This document shows positions 44,869 to 54,684 of a stretch of DNA of 64,000 nucleotides, piece by piece. The notes under the pieces are model-generated. The model searched no databases. It was not told the origin of the DNA and was given only the letters and a program-made list of their open reading frames with translations. Numbering within the stretch: position 1 is the first letter of the stretch; each line of letters opens with the position of its first letter. The position numbers and the translations under genes are program-made. This DNA is from Methylomarinum sp965277025 (GTDB taxonomy: Bacteria; Pseudomonadota; Gammaproteobacteria; Methylococcales; Methylomonadaceae): assembly GCA_965277025.1 (NCBI GenBank), contig OZ255706.1:2728001-2792000 (forward strand), written 5' to 3'.

Positions 44869-46087
44869 GTTCTTGATCCCGTTGTTTATTCACTCGTTCT
44901 GCTTTGGCGCGAATTTCGGCAAATTTATCCGCCATTTTTTCAGCCAGTAATGGATAAAGATTAGGCGCAAATTCGACTGTGCGTTCATCCACCTTGCGCA
45001 AAAAACCCCGGCTCAATAACAAACCAACGGCAAACATTCTTGACCAGTCTGAATAATTGCGAGCTTTTTCCAATGGTGTTTTTTCAATAATCATTTCCAG
45101 TTCATCATTTTCATTGATGCGAAATTCGGTAAATTGGCGCAAGCATTCAAAAACCAGCTCTTCTTCCTGCTGTGTCAAAGGGCCAGGTGCTGTAAATTCC
45201 AATCGATAGGATAACAATACGGTAAAGAAATCTACCATCGCCGCACAAACAAAAGCAAACAAGGAGAACCCCTGCCACATGGAAAATGACGGCGTCACAT
45301 CAGCGATAAACTGCTGATAAGTCAGCAGTAACGGCGCATCCGGCAAGGCTTTTCCGCTATCGCTGAAAAACTGACTGACCAAAGTCTGCACACGCTGATA
45401 AGCAGATAACAACCGGTAATAGGTTTTTTCAACATCATCAGTAATATCCAGTTCCGCCAATGACGTCCGTAATTCAGCGATGGCCTGATCGAGCTGGGAG
45501 AATTGCTGTTCTTTCTGGGCCAGGGCTTTTTTCCGCTCTTGATAGATTTCATTAAAATGCTTCCAGAATGGCCCTTCTCCCACTTGATTACGCAATTCAA
45601 CTGGAATTTCAGAATGCGTGCCAAAATAAGCTTTGGAGACATCCTGATGCGCCTTTTCCAAAGCCTGTTTTTGCAGTTGTTGCGTCTCGGCCTTCAGCGA
45701 CAACACTTGATTCAAATACGTTTTAATGTCTTGGCGAACTTCATTCAAGCGATTGGTATGCAGATTACTCTGTTCGGATATTTCGTAGAATTTGAAATAG
45801 GAAAAAGAAATAGAGGCCGCCAATGCGATAACCAGTGAAGCTACCACAGTAAAATAGCGCATGCGATTGGCTTTCCAATGAATGCCGGCCAGTTCCAGTG
45901 AACAAATAACGATAATGGACTGAATGGCGATAGTTATAACCAACGCTATCCAGGGCGTAATAAAGTGTAACAGCCCATAGTAAGTGGTAAACCCAGAACT
46001 GATACTGAGCATCAACACGATAGGAATCGTCCAGACCCGTAGCAAACCGACAAACAAGGTTTGTATCTGGTTATAGAAGTTACGCAT
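44861..46087 (-). CDS. Uncharacterised four-helix membrane protein; 5' end replaced by an IS
   Basis: About 408 residues. Three membrane helices lie near the N-terminus (VWTIPIVLMLSISSG, WIALVITIAIQSIIVIC, VVASLVIALAASISF), then a 130-residue coiled-coil loop, a fourth helix (FSLFAFVCAAMVDFFTVLL near 265-285) and a C-terminal domain that may be winged-helix. The present ATG (46087) and the next four codons come from the inverted end of the IS at 46073-47484. The original start was almost certainly the ATG at 47518 with an aggaa ribosome site, giving MSSSGLGFFI before NQIQTLFVG. A TTG at 46093 is another possible start. Confidence 0.75.
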   Translation of the reverse strand: MRNFYNQIQTLFVGLLRVWTIPIVLMLSISSGFTTYYGLLHFITPWIALVITIAIQSIIVICSLELAGIHWKANRMRYFTVVASLVIALAASISFSYFKFYEISEQSNLHTNRLNEVRQDIKTYLNQVLSLKAETQQLQKQALEKAHQDVSKAYFGTHSEIPVELRNQVGEGPFWKHFNEIYQERKKALAQKEQQFSQLDQAIAELRTSLAELDITDDVEKTYYRLLSAYQRVQTLVSQFFSDSGKALPDAPLLLTYQQFIADVTPSFSMWQGFSLFAFVCAAMVDFFTVLLSYRLEFTAPGPLTQQEEELVFECLRQFTEFRINENDELEMIIEKTPLEKARNYSDWSRMFAVGLLLSRGFLRKVDERTVEFAPNLYPLLAEKMADKFAEIRAKAERVNKQRDQEHA

Positions 46088-47450
46088 TGACAACAGATCG
46101 AAATTTTGGGTTTAAATGATTCATATTTGGCATAAAGGTGTCGATAAACGAAGCCATAACATCGTTGAATAAATTCCGCTGTACGCTATAGCAATTATTA
46201 ATCACGTCTGCAAAGCTCAATTTTTGTACAAGCGAGTCTTCGATCTCGTGAAAGATTTTGGGACATCCGAGTCCCCAAAATCGACTCGATCTTCGACAAC
46301 TCATTGGTGCCCCGGACGTCCTGGTCACCCGGCGTTCCGCCACAACATCGCAAGCTCGTTGCGGCTACACACCGGTCTCCCATATGACTGGACGCCGCGT
46401 TCGGATGCTCCCTTGGGATCCCCTTTGGCGCCTTCGGCACGTCGGGTATCCCGTGTCGCCTCGCGGCTACCGGGGACTACCCGCCTTCGCTTCGCTCTCC
46501 ATGGCGGGCAGCGATTGAACAAAGCCACAAATTGCAGAAAAAATATGATTATTTATTGCTCTTTTATTGCGAACCTGGAACCGCTCAATATTACACACCT
46601 GCTTTATTGCCCGATGATATTGCTCAATCTGCCAATGCCTGTCATGTTGTTCGGTAAATGCTTTCTTGTCAAAAACAGCGGTTTTTTCTTCATCAGGTAG
46701 TGAACTTATGTAATGGGGAACTTGTTCTTTCAAGGTCGTCCGAAATAATTTCACATACCCAAAATTTTTGAGCCAAACCATTAAGCCGTCTTCCGGGATT
46801 TCTAATTGCCTGACTTGAACCCATGAACCTTTTTCAACAGAGACTAATCGATTACCTTCCACTGCAAAGAATAATCCTGTCTGATGATTTCTTATCAATT
46901 TAAGATTATCCACGCAACTGTACCAGCTATCTCCTGTTACAAAACCAGGTTCCAGTCCCCAAGCTAATACTTCGGTCAGCATGTCTTGAAAATAGTCATT
47001 TTTTGTCTTTCCTTCCGCCTTATCGACCACCCGGAAATTCAGTGGTTGGTGTTTTCCTTGAATGTCTGTGTAGTACAACGTGACAAGATTGATTCCCTTG
47101 ACTGCTCCATGATGTTTTCCCGACCAAAAATAACTGACATATGCCATATATTGGCTATAAGGTTTATCAAGAACACTATCGTCAACACTCAAGGTTCCGC
47201 CCTTTAAATTCAGGCTTGCGCTGGCTTCATTGTATAAATCTCGCCCAGTGTAATGCTCCCGATTTAGAAATCGATTTACGCTATCATGTGATATTGACAT
47301 GACTTCTCCTAATCGTCGACAACTAGCTTGTTTCGGCTCACTTAATAAAAAACCAATATACATGGGTAATGTACAGCAGGCTGTTGAGGGGCGTGTTATT
47401 TCTCTTATCAAGGTTTGCCTTGCATTGACTTTGGGATTTTTTAAACCCAT
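46080..47450 (-). pseudogene. IS701-like DDE transposase, split by the 285-bp element
   Basis: The main part runs from 47450 to SAICGFVQ at about 46515. DDE residues are seen in TLSVDDSVLDKPYS, VTGDSWYSCVDNL and HWQIEQYHRAIKQ. The tail QKLSFADVINNCYSVQRNLFNDVM to a TAA at 46080 lies on the far side of the 285-bp element at 46229-46513. Taking the element out joins FVQLQKLS in frame, since 285 is divisible by three. As it stands the frame reads into the element and stops after 15 residues. Confidence 0.88.
46229..46513 (-). repeat. 285-bp seamless insertion element, copy 2 (within IS701-like transposase)
   Basis: The second copy of the element at 32912-33196, same length and nearly identical. 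On the host-gene strand both copies follow the tetranucleotide TTCA with a variable base after it (TTCAT/TTCAA). The ends carry subterminal hairpins and there is no target duplication. It must have entered after the IS arrived here or travelled with it. Confidence 0.87.
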
Positions 47451-47745
47451 AGTTTAACATTGCCTGTCAATGCGTAACTTCTATGGTTAATAAAAAATCC
47501 CAGACCTGAAGAAGACATTTTTCCTGCCGCATGTTTTTAATCATTTGATACAGCCTATTCTATCGTTCATAAATGAACAATAATTCTTAATTATTATAAA
47601 GCAGCCCTCCAACCGGCTGATAAGGAAACGCCGAATAACTCATCCTTGATTTGTGCGGCGTTTCCCAAAGTTTTCGGCTTGGCCACGGGATACAGACCAC
47701 CCATTTCAAGCTTATTGGAAATGCATGAGGATAAATTTAACCGGT

Positions 47746-48432
47746 TTATTCAGACAATTGCCGCCGAAATTCCTTGACTGTTTCCTCGCTCAAAGGTTGG
47801 CGCTGATGATCCCATATTACGCCATCGAGGTCTGCGGCCAGAAACCGCATGGTCTGAACAAAATTCTCGAAAACTTTGGCCGGATCGTCCAATACCCGAG
47901 GCTGCATAAAAAACACGATGCCTGGACAATTAAATTCTTCCAGATTAAAGGCCGGAAAAGTGCCAGGATCGACCATGCTGGCGACAGTGAAATCGACCAG
48001 GTTGTTTTCATCGAGCCGTTCGAAAACCTGAACGCTTTCTCCATAGGTCAAACCAATACGATCAAAAGCGGCTTTTAACTCCGCCCCGTTAAACCCTTCA
48101 TCATTGCGCGCGACTATGCTGAATTGGATCAACTTGGGCAGTTCATTTACCTGGTTGGAAACTGGCTCAACAACCGGTTCCTTTATTTCTGAGTCTGCAA
48201 TATCAACATTTTCATCATCCCGGGCCGAACCGATAGGAACAATATCAAAATCATCATGTTCATGACTGACAATCAATGACTCATCGATATTTTCCAGTGG
48301 GTCACCATCATCATAAAAATTTATGCCTCGGTTTTTGTGCCGGTTTTTATAGACATTCCATAAAATCATCCCCAACACAACGATACTACCGACAGCAATA
48401 ATTATTATTCTTAACAAATCTTTATCCATCAA
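47746..48432 (-). CDS. zipA: Cell division protein ZipA
   Basis: A 228-residue protein with an N-terminal membrane anchor (LLRIIIIAVGSIVVLGMILWNVYKNRHKNRG), an acidic linker and a C-terminal FtsZ-binding domain (LIQFSIVARNDEGFNGAELKAAF, FTVASMVDPGTFPAFNLEEFNCPGI). ZipA tethers FtsZ to the membrane in gammaproteobacteria, a useful taxonomic mark. It overlaps smc by 4 bases, the usual smc-zipA order. The 47519-47745 gap holds a hairpin ggaaacgccg/cggcgtttcc (47624-47665) and no gene. Confidence 0.93.
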   Translation of the reverse strand: MMDKDLLRIIIIAVGSIVVLGMILWNVYKNRHKNRGINFYDDGDPLENIDESLIVSHEHDDFDIVPIGSARDDENVDIADSEIKEPVVEPVSNQVNELPKLIQFSIVARNDEGFNGAELKAAFDRIGLTYGESVQVFERLDENNLVDFTVASMVDPGTFPAFNLEEFNCPGIVFFMQPRVLDDPAKVFENFVQTMRFLAADLDGVIWDHQRQPLSEETVKEFRRQLSE

Positions 48433-51400
48433 CTTTCCGCCATAGTTACCGCTTCTTCCAGATCCACCGCTACCATCCGGGAAACGCCCGGCTCTTTCAT
48501 GGTAACACCTGTCAATTGTTTTGCAATTTCCATCGTCACCTTGTTATGCGAGATATATAAAAACTGGACGCTTTCGGACATCTCCTCCACCATCTTGGAA
48601 AAACGCACGACATTGGCATCATCCAAAGGTGCATCAACCTCATCCAGCAAACAAAATGGCGCTGGATTCAAATCAAAAATAGAAAAAACCAGGGCCACCG
48701 CCGTCAACGCTTTTTCACCACCGGATAATAAATGAATGGAGCTGTTTCGCTTACCCGGTGGCCGGGCAATGATATTGACGCCGGCCTCCAGCAAATCATC
48801 ATCGGTCAATTCCAGATAGGCCTGGCCGCCCCCAAATAATTTAGGGAATTTATCTTGCAAACCCTGGTTGATTTTATCAAAGGTTTCCTTGAAACGCTGC
48901 CGGCTTTCGCGGTCTATTTTATCAATCGCCTGATCCAGCGTGTTCAAGGCTTCCACTAAATCATCGTGTTGTTCGTCCAGAAACTTCATTCGCTCGGACT
49001 GACTTTGGTATTCTTCAATTGCCGTCAGGTTGATGGTTCCCAGGCGTTGAATTTGCTGGGTAATCTGGTCGAGTTTTAATTTCCAGTGGGATTCCTCCGC
49101 ATCGGCCGGTAACTCGGCCAACACTTTTTCCACATCGGCCTTGATTTCTTCCAGTTGTTCCGTCAAGGTTTGCTGCCTGACCAGACTGTCTTGCTGTTGA
49201 AAACGCAGCTGATCGAGCTTTTCTTTTTCCTGCTCCATCTTACGCTGGGTCTGATTATGTTCATCGGTCAGTTCGGCAATACGTTGTTCCATATTTTCCA
49301 GCGCAGCACGTCGGCTTTTTAATTGCTCTTCTATTGCCTGCTTTTGTGCTTTAAGTTCCAACAAGCGGTTTTTTTCATCATCGATGGGCGTCAAGGTATG
49401 TTGTAACTTGTCTTCCATCTCTTGCAACCTTTCTGTGGTTTGCTGTTTGCTTATCTCTAAGCGCTCCAATTGCCGGGCAAGCAGTGTTTCTTCCGATTTC
49501 AGCGAACCTGCTTTAGCTTCCAGTTCATGCAGATTTCGCCGCGCCTCGTTCACCGATTGCTCACTGCTGCTTTGCAAGGCCAGCAATTGTTCACTTTCCA
49601 GCTCCAGTTGTTCACGCTTGTCGGCTAATTGCTGCAAAGCCTGTTCGGCTACCTGCTGTAATGATTCAGCCTGCAGCTTATCTTCTGCTTGTTGCTCCAA
49701 TTGCTGCAGAATTTCATCCATATCTTCCTGAATTTGCTGCAAACGGCGCTGCTGTTGCTCAAAACGCGCCGACTGGGCGCTGTATTCGGCTTTTTGGCCT
49801 GACAATTGCGCCGCCAGTTTCTTGTCTTCCTGTTGTAACTGTTCACGCATCGACTCGCTGTCTTTCAACGACTGTTCGGTCTCCTCCAGCCGGCCTTCGG
49901 TGTCCTCTAGTAAAGCCTCGAGTTCGTCCAGGCGTGCTTTAAGCTGTTTAAGTTCTTTTTCCCGTTGCAAAACACCACTTTTAGCATCATTGATACGGTT
50001 GACTTTCAACCAGTTTTGTCCCAGCCTCGTGCCATCTTTCAACACCACTGTTTGCCAGCTTTGTGCATCGTGAAGAATGGCTTTGGCTTCATCGAGGTCA
50101 GCTGCGATATAAACACCCACCAGTAATGCCGATAAATCCCAGCGTGACTGAATTTTGGACAGCAGTTGATCAGCCGATGCATTATCTGTTCCGGGGCGGG
50201 ATTCAAACAAACTCAACGCATCCTCTTTCAAAGAGTCAAGTACCGAAAAAGCCTGACTGATATCATCCACACAAACGGCTTCCAGATAATCGGCCAATAC
50301 TTGTTCGACCGCTGTTTCCCAACCGTCTTCCACTGTCAAGAACTCAGCCAGCCGGGGATTGTTTTGCCATTGTTGTTGCTGTAACCATACCTGTTGGCTT
50401 TTTTTATCTTTGCCCATCGCATGTTGCTGCAACATTTCCAACGAGGTGATTTTGCCTTGAACATGGTGAAGCTCAGTCCGCTGTTGATGTAAATCATCCT
50501 GATATTGGCGAACTTGTTCACGTTTGTGACCAATTTGTAATTGCTGCTGCTCCAGTTGTTGCTGAATATTGTCACGTTCTTCTTCCAGCAATTCGATACT
50601 TTCGGCCAAAGCTTCAATATCGCTTGCCTGTGCATCATCCTGCAAGCTGATTTGTTCGGTTTGTAATTTTTCCAGCCGGGTTTGTAATTGTTGCTGTTGA
50701 CTGGCCAATTGCGACAATTTCAGCCGCTGGATTTCATTTTGTTCTCTAAAACGGGCCTGTTCAGCCAAATAAGCTTCCCATTGTTGTTGCCATTTTTGTT
50801 TTTGCTGCTGGGATTCTTGTTGCAACAGTTCGGTTTCTTCTGTTTGTTCCCGGGCAATTTCCAGCGCTTCTTCAGTCTCCAGCAAAGCCTGTCGAATCTG
50901 CTCCAGTTGCTCGATATCCTGACTGTATTCCAGTTCTGCCTGTTCGAGCTGACTGCGCAGGCGGCTGATTTCCGCTACCGTTTCCTGATGGCTTTGTTGT
51001 TGGTGAGCTATAGTTTGTTCCAACGCGCTGACTTCCGACACCAGGTGATAATATTTCCCCTGTACTTCATCGAGCGCCAGCTGTTCTTGCTTTTGTTGTT
51101 GCCGCTGTTGGTCAATCTGCTGATCGATATCTCGCAACAACATAAACAACTGATTATGCCGTTCTGCTATATCCTGGAGTCTTTCTTCCAGTTGCTCGGC
51201 CAGTTGTTGATAATGACGCCAGCGCATTGCCAGATGCTGTTCTTTGAGCTGCCGCTCCTGTTTTTTCAGCGCAGTGTATTGTTCGGCTTTTTCCGCCTGT
51301 TTTTTCAGATGCGTCAGTTGTTTACTGACTTCCTCGCGTAAATCGTCCAGCCGTTCCAGATTTTCCCGCGTATGACGCATGCGCGTTTCGGTTTCATGGC

Positions 51401-51929
51401 GGCGTTCCTTGTATTTGGAGACGCCTGCCGCCTCTTCAATATGCACGCGCAATTCATCTGGCTTGGCTTCCACCATGCGAGAAATCGTGCCCTGTTCAAT
51501 AATCGCGTAGCTGCGCGAGCCCAGACCTGTTCCTAAAAACAGATCGGTAATATCCTTACGCCGGCACCGGGCGCCGTTTAACATATACAATGACTGGCCA
51601 TCCCGGTTGACCTGCCGTTTAATAGACAGCGTATTGTATTTGGCGAATTCCCCGCCCGCCCGGCCTTCACTGTTATCGAAAACCAGTTCCACCGACGCGG
51701 TGCTGACCGGCTTGCGCCCGGAAGATCCATTAAAAATAACATCCGCCATACTGCCGCCACGCAAATGCTTGGCGGAGCTTTCGCCCATCACCCAGCGTAC
51801 CGCATCTATAATATTGGATTTACCACAGCCATTTGGCCCGACTATCGCGGTCAGATTACTGGTAATCGGAACCGTGGTAGGGTCGACAAAAGATTTAAAT
51901 CCTGAAAGTTTGATTTTTTCCAGCTTCAT
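48429..51929 (-). CDS. smc: Chromosome partition protein SMC
   Basis: A 1,166-residue protein. Walker A is IVGPNGCGKSNIIDAVRWVMGE near residue 28-50. Two very long Gln/Glu-rich coiled coils flank a hinge near residues 510-650. The C-terminal head has LLSGGEKALTAVALVFSIF and LLDEVDAPLDDANV. It works with ScpA and ScpB, encoded at 36874-38713, to organise the chromosome. It replaces MukB, which this lineage would therefore lack. Confidence 0.96.
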   Translation of the reverse strand: MKLEKIKLSGFKSFVDPTTVPITSNLTAIVGPNGCGKSNIIDAVRWVMGESSAKHLRGGSMADVIFNGSSGRKPVSTASVELVFDNSEGRAGGEFAKYNTLSIKRQVNRDGQSLYMLNGARCRRKDITDLFLGTGLGSRSYAIIEQGTISRMVEAKPDELRVHIEEAAGVSKYKERRHETETRMRHTRENLERLDDLREEVSKQLTHLKKQAEKAEQYTALKKQERQLKEQHLAMRWRHYQQLAEQLEERLQDIAERHNQLFMLLRDIDQQIDQQRQQQKQEQLALDEVQGKYYHLVSEVSALEQTIAHQQQSHQETVAEISRLRSQLEQAELEYSQDIEQLEQIRQALLETEEALEIAREQTEETELLQQESQQQKQKWQQQWEAYLAEQARFREQNEIQRLKLSQLASQQQQLQTRLEKLQTEQISLQDDAQASDIEALAESIELLEEERDNIQQQLEQQQLQIGHKREQVRQYQDDLHQQRTELHHVQGKITSLEMLQQHAMGKDKKSQQVWLQQQQWQNNPRLAEFLTVEDGWETAVEQVLADYLEAVCVDDISQAFSVLDSLKEDALSLFESRPGTDNASADQLLSKIQSRWDLSALLVGVYIAADLDEAKAILHDAQSWQTVVLKDGTRLGQNWLKVNRINDAKSGVLQREKELKQLKARLDELEALLEDTEGRLEETEQSLKDSESMREQLQQEDKKLAAQLSGQKAEYSAQSARFEQQQRRLQQIQEDMDEILQQLEQQAEDKLQAESLQQVAEQALQQLADKREQLELESEQLLALQSSSEQSVNEARRNLHELEAKAGSLKSEETLLARQLERLEISKQQTTERLQEMEDKLQHTLTPIDDEKNRLLELKAQKQAIEEQLKSRRAALENMEQRIAELTDEHNQTQRKMEQEKEKLDQLRFQQQDSLVRQQTLTEQLEEIKADVEKVLAELPADAEESHWKLKLDQITQQIQRLGTINLTAIEEYQSQSERMKFLDEQHDDLVEALNTLDQAIDKIDRESRQRFKETFDKINQGLQDKFPKLFGGGQAYLELTDDDLLEAGVNIIARPPGKRNSSIHLLSGGEKALTAVALVFSIFDLNPAPFCLLDEVDAPLDDANVVRFSKMVEEMSESVQFLYISHNKVTMEIAKQLTGVTMKEPGVSRMVAVDLEEAVTMAES

Positions 51930-52019
51930 TACTGGTAGAATGGTGAATTACAAAGGCGTGTATTATGCCTGATTACGATAAAAAAATCGTCTGACTTTAT
52001 TTAACCACCTTGACAACAT

Positions 52020-52409
52020 ATGACGACAAAACCAGGCAAAGAACTGGAAATTTTCGACAACCCCAACCCTGGCCGTGATTACACCATCCATATCGATGTG
52101 CCCGAATTCACCTGCCTGTGCCCGAAAACCGGACAACCCGATTTCGCCACCATTCAAATTGAATATGTTCCCGACCAACAATGCGTGGAACTGAAATCTT
52201 TGAAATTATATATGTGGTCGTTCCGTGACGAAGGCGCTTTCCATGAGGCGGTCACCAATGAAATTCTGGATGACCTGGTAAACGCCATCCACCCTAATTT
52301 TATGCGCATCCGCGCCGAATTTAACGTGCGTGGCGGCATCTACACCACGGTTGTAGTCGAACACCGCAATCCAGACTGGCAACCACCGCAAATGGTTATA
52401 CTGCCTTAA
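52020..52409 (+). CDS. queF: NADPH-dependent 7-cyano-7-deazaguanine (preQ0) reductase QueF, short form
   Basis: A 129-residue single-domain QueF. The catalytic Cys lies in EFTCLCPKTGQPDFA and the QueF motif is VELKSLKLYMWSFRD. It reduces preQ0 to preQ1 for queuosine in tRNA. The short form is usual in Bacillus and some proteobacteria, whereas E. coli has the long two-domain form. It starts a three-gene run (queF, FlhB-like, psd) divergent from smc. Confidence 0.95.
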   Translation: MTTKPGKELEIFDNPNPGRDYTIHIDVPEFTCLCPKTGQPDFATIQIEYVPDQQCVELKSLKLYMWSFRDEGAFHEAVTNEILDDLVNAIHPNFMRIRAEFNVRGGIYTTVVVEHRNPDWQPPQMVILP

Positions 52410-52412
52410 AAA

Positions 52413-52703
52413 ATGGCTGGTAAAACCTGGTACAGCAGTGATCTGGCGGTCGCCTTAAAATACGATGGCGAGAATGCCCCCAAAGTCACCGCAAAAGGCG
52501 AAGGCGTCAGCGCGCAACAAATTCTGGAACTGGCCGAAAAACACGGCATCCCGTTACAAAACCAGCCTGACCTGGCGCGCATTCTGGCCCAGGTTCCGTT
52601 GGGCGAGGAGATCCCCGAAGCCTTGTATATCGCTGTAGCCGAAGTGATCGCCTTTGCCTGGTTTCTCAGCGACAAGTCACCCGATGACAGCACTGAAACA
52701 TGA
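52413..52703 (+). CDS. Small FlhB C-terminal-domain-like protein
   Basis: A 96-residue protein resembling the cytoplasmic domain of flagellar/type III export protein FlhB (AVALKYDGENAPKVTAKGEG, ILELAEKHGIPLQNQPDLARIL, IPEALYIAVAEVIAFAWFL). The autocleavage NPTH motif is absent. Such orphan FlhB-like proteins occur outside flagellar operons; their function is unknown. It starts 3 bases after queF and overlaps psd by 4 bases. Confidence 0.85.
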   Translation: MAGKTWYSSDLAVALKYDGENAPKVTAKGEGVSAQQILELAEKHGIPLQNQPDLARILAQVPLGEEIPEALYIAVAEVIAFAWFLSDKSPDDSTET

Positions 52704-53566
52704 AATTAAAATACGCACTCACCACTTGGCCCCAATACATTTTGCCGCATCATGCCCTTTCCAGGCTGATGTCGAAACTGACCCATTGTCAGGTTCCCTG
52801 GTTTAAAAACGCCTTTATCAAACTCATCATCAAGCTCTATGGCGTCAATATGGATGAGGCAAAAAGCCAAAATCTCGATGACTACAGCAGCTTCAATGAT
52901 TTTTTTACCCGCGAACTCGAACCCGGTGTCCGCCCGATAGACTCGAACCCCGATTCGGTGATCAGCCCGGCTGATGGCGCGGTCAGTCAGGCGGACAAGC
53001 TCAATGAGGACAAAATTATCCAGGCCAAAGGCATGGATTTTTCCGCTGTTGATTTATTAGGCGGCGACCGCGCCGCAGCGTTTAAAAACGGCGTTTTCAC
53101 CACCATTTACCTGTCACCCAAAGACTATCACCGCTTACATATGCCACTGGATGGCAAGTTAACCGAAATGGTGCATATTCCAGGCCGCCTGTTCAGCGTC
53201 AATGCCGCCACGGCCGAAAGCGTGCCCGGCCTGTTCGCCCGTAACGAGCGCGTCGCCTGTTTTTTCGACACTGAAGCAGGACCTATGGCGCTGGTATTGG
53301 TGGGCGCTATTTTTGTTTCCAGCGTGGAAACGGTCTGGCATGGCGTGGTGACGCCGCCGACCGCCCCCTCCATTCGGCAATGGGACTATCAAAATCAGAA
53401 CATCACCCTCAATAAAGGTGAAGAAATGGGCCGTTTTAACATGGGATCGACCATCATCGTCTTGTTCGGCAAGGACAAAGTCGCCTGGGAAAAAGAGCTG
53501 ATCGCAGGCAAACCAGTCAGACTAGGTGAAAAAATTGGTCATTTGCTTAGCGCTGCAAACACCTGA
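52700..53566 (+). CDS. psd: Phosphatidylserine decarboxylase proenzyme
   Basis: A 288-residue type I enzyme with FFTRELEPGVRPID, PADGAVSQ, YHRLHMPLDG and the self-cleavage site FNMGSTIIVLFG near residue 248. Here the usual Leu-Gly-Ser-Thr is Met-Gly-Ser-Thr; the Ser becomes the pyruvoyl cofactor. It makes phosphatidylethanolamine at the inner membrane. Confidence 0.96.
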   Translation: MKLKYALTTWPQYILPHHALSRLMSKLTHCQVPWFKNAFIKLIIKLYGVNMDEAKSQNLDDYSSFNDFFTRELEPGVRPIDSNPDSVISPADGAVSQADKLNEDKIIQAKGMDFSAVDLLGGDRAAAFKNGVFTTIYLSPKDYHRLHMPLDGKLTEMVHIPGRLFSVNAATAESVPGLFARNERVACFFDTEAGPMALVLVGAIFVSSVETVWHGVVTPPTAPSIRQWDYQNQNITLNKGEEMGRFNMGSTIIVLFGKDKVAWEKELIAGKPVRLGEKIGHLLSAANT

Positions 53567-53600
53567 CCTTGGACATTCCCCCAACAATACCATTTCTTTT

Positions 53601-53787
53601 CAGGTTTCATCTATGCTTAAGGAAACGCTGAACAAATCATCCATACTGTCAGCGCCCGTAAAGCGGACAACGATTTCCGCTTTGCTCACAAAATCAATGG
53701 CTTGCCGCCATCGATTTTGGCGGTGTATCCCTAATCCCTACGCCGTAAAGAATCGTGAATAAATCAGCGATTCCTTAATGAAACCTG
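53601..53787. repeat. MITE-like inverted-repeat element
   Basis: The left arm caggtttcat...ttaaggaaacgctga (53601-53631) is mirrored by tcagcgattccttaatgaaacctg (53764-53787), with one mismatch and a 7-base extra stretch on the left. It encloses about 130 bases with internal palindromes and no gene. A related half-repeat lies at 40069. Confidence 0.7.
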
Positions 53788-53803
53788 AACAGAGAAGCGC
53801 ATT

Positions 53804-54684
53804 ATGGACGTTCAATTTGCAAAAAAAGATGAATTAGAATCACATTTATCAAAGTCGAATGCCAATCGCAGGCGTTCCTTTCGTATCTACGATAATGTCG
53901 ATATTTTTTATCAAAAAATCGGCCAACAGGACTCCCTAAATTCAGACCAATTACAAAAACTTCCCGAGTCCCTAAGCAATGAAAATGCAACACTGAATGT
54001 CAATATCAGTTCCAGCGGGATTTCGTTTACCTGTAAAGAAGTTTTAAAGCCGGGTATATTATTTTAGTGCGGGTATTATTGCTGTCGAGCATGACGGTAA
54101 TCATGTGCCCGTGCAGAGTCGTGTATTGCAAACCCAGCAATCCTTATGAAAATAATCGTTACCCTTATACCATTGGTGCGGAATTTATCAATCTGCGCCA
54201 GGAGGACAAGGACTTACTGGATAAACATATCCGGCATAAACGTAAATGGCAGTGGTCTTTCAGGCTGCTATTTCTGAGCGCTTTTTTAGCCCTGATCTAT
54301 GTTCCAGAAGTGATCGCCGAATTATTGCTGGAGCAGTTTGAACTGTTAGTTGATTTATTTCATGAAGCGGTTTTTTTAATCGATGAGTTGATCAATTACT
54401 GGATCAGTTATGGGTTGAGCTTTTTTTATCCTCAATCCCCCACCACCGTACAAACCATCGGCTTTTACCTGCAATCAGTCATATATATGTTGATAGCCAG
54501 CTGGGCTTTCTTCAAATGGATTCCCAACCTGATCAAAACAAGTATCTTTCGGATTCGGCGTTTTTTTGCCAGAAAAAAAGCCAGTCTGGGCTATTTCTGG
54601 CGAAACCTACCGCTAATCAATAAAATCGCCTATGTTTTCGCCAGCATTGCCATTGTTATTTTGCCGGGGATGTTTCTGGTTTGA
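53804..54684 (+). pseudogene. PilZ-domain membrane protein, split by a frameshift
   Basis: The first frame (53804-54067) has the PilZ start RRRSFRIYDNVDIFY and NISSSGISF, which match the RxxxR and (D/N)xSxxG c-di-GMP-binding motifs, then stops after KPGILF. The second frame (from about 54067, GTG) resumes RVLLLSSMTVIM and finishes the domain with YPYTIGAEFINLRQEDKDLLDKHI. It continues with three membrane helices (LLFLSAFLALIYVPEVI, IGFYLQSVIYMLIASWAFF, AYVFASIAIVILPGMFLV). One added base near 54050 joins the two. Either a broken gene, a read error, or two coupled ORFs (TAGTG). Confidence 0.75.

Larger units (their letters stand above)
46073..47484 (-). mobile_element. IS701-like insertion sequence with 20-bp inverted ends and GGTT duplication
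   Basis: atagaagttacgcattgaca (46073-46092) and its exact reverse complement (47465-47484) bound the element. GGTT at 46069-46072 is repeated at 47485-47488, a 4-bp target duplication. The total length is 1,412 bp, or 1,127 bp without the 285-bp element that has entered its transposase gene. It sits in the first codons of the membrane-protein gene at 44861-46087. Confidence 0.92.
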
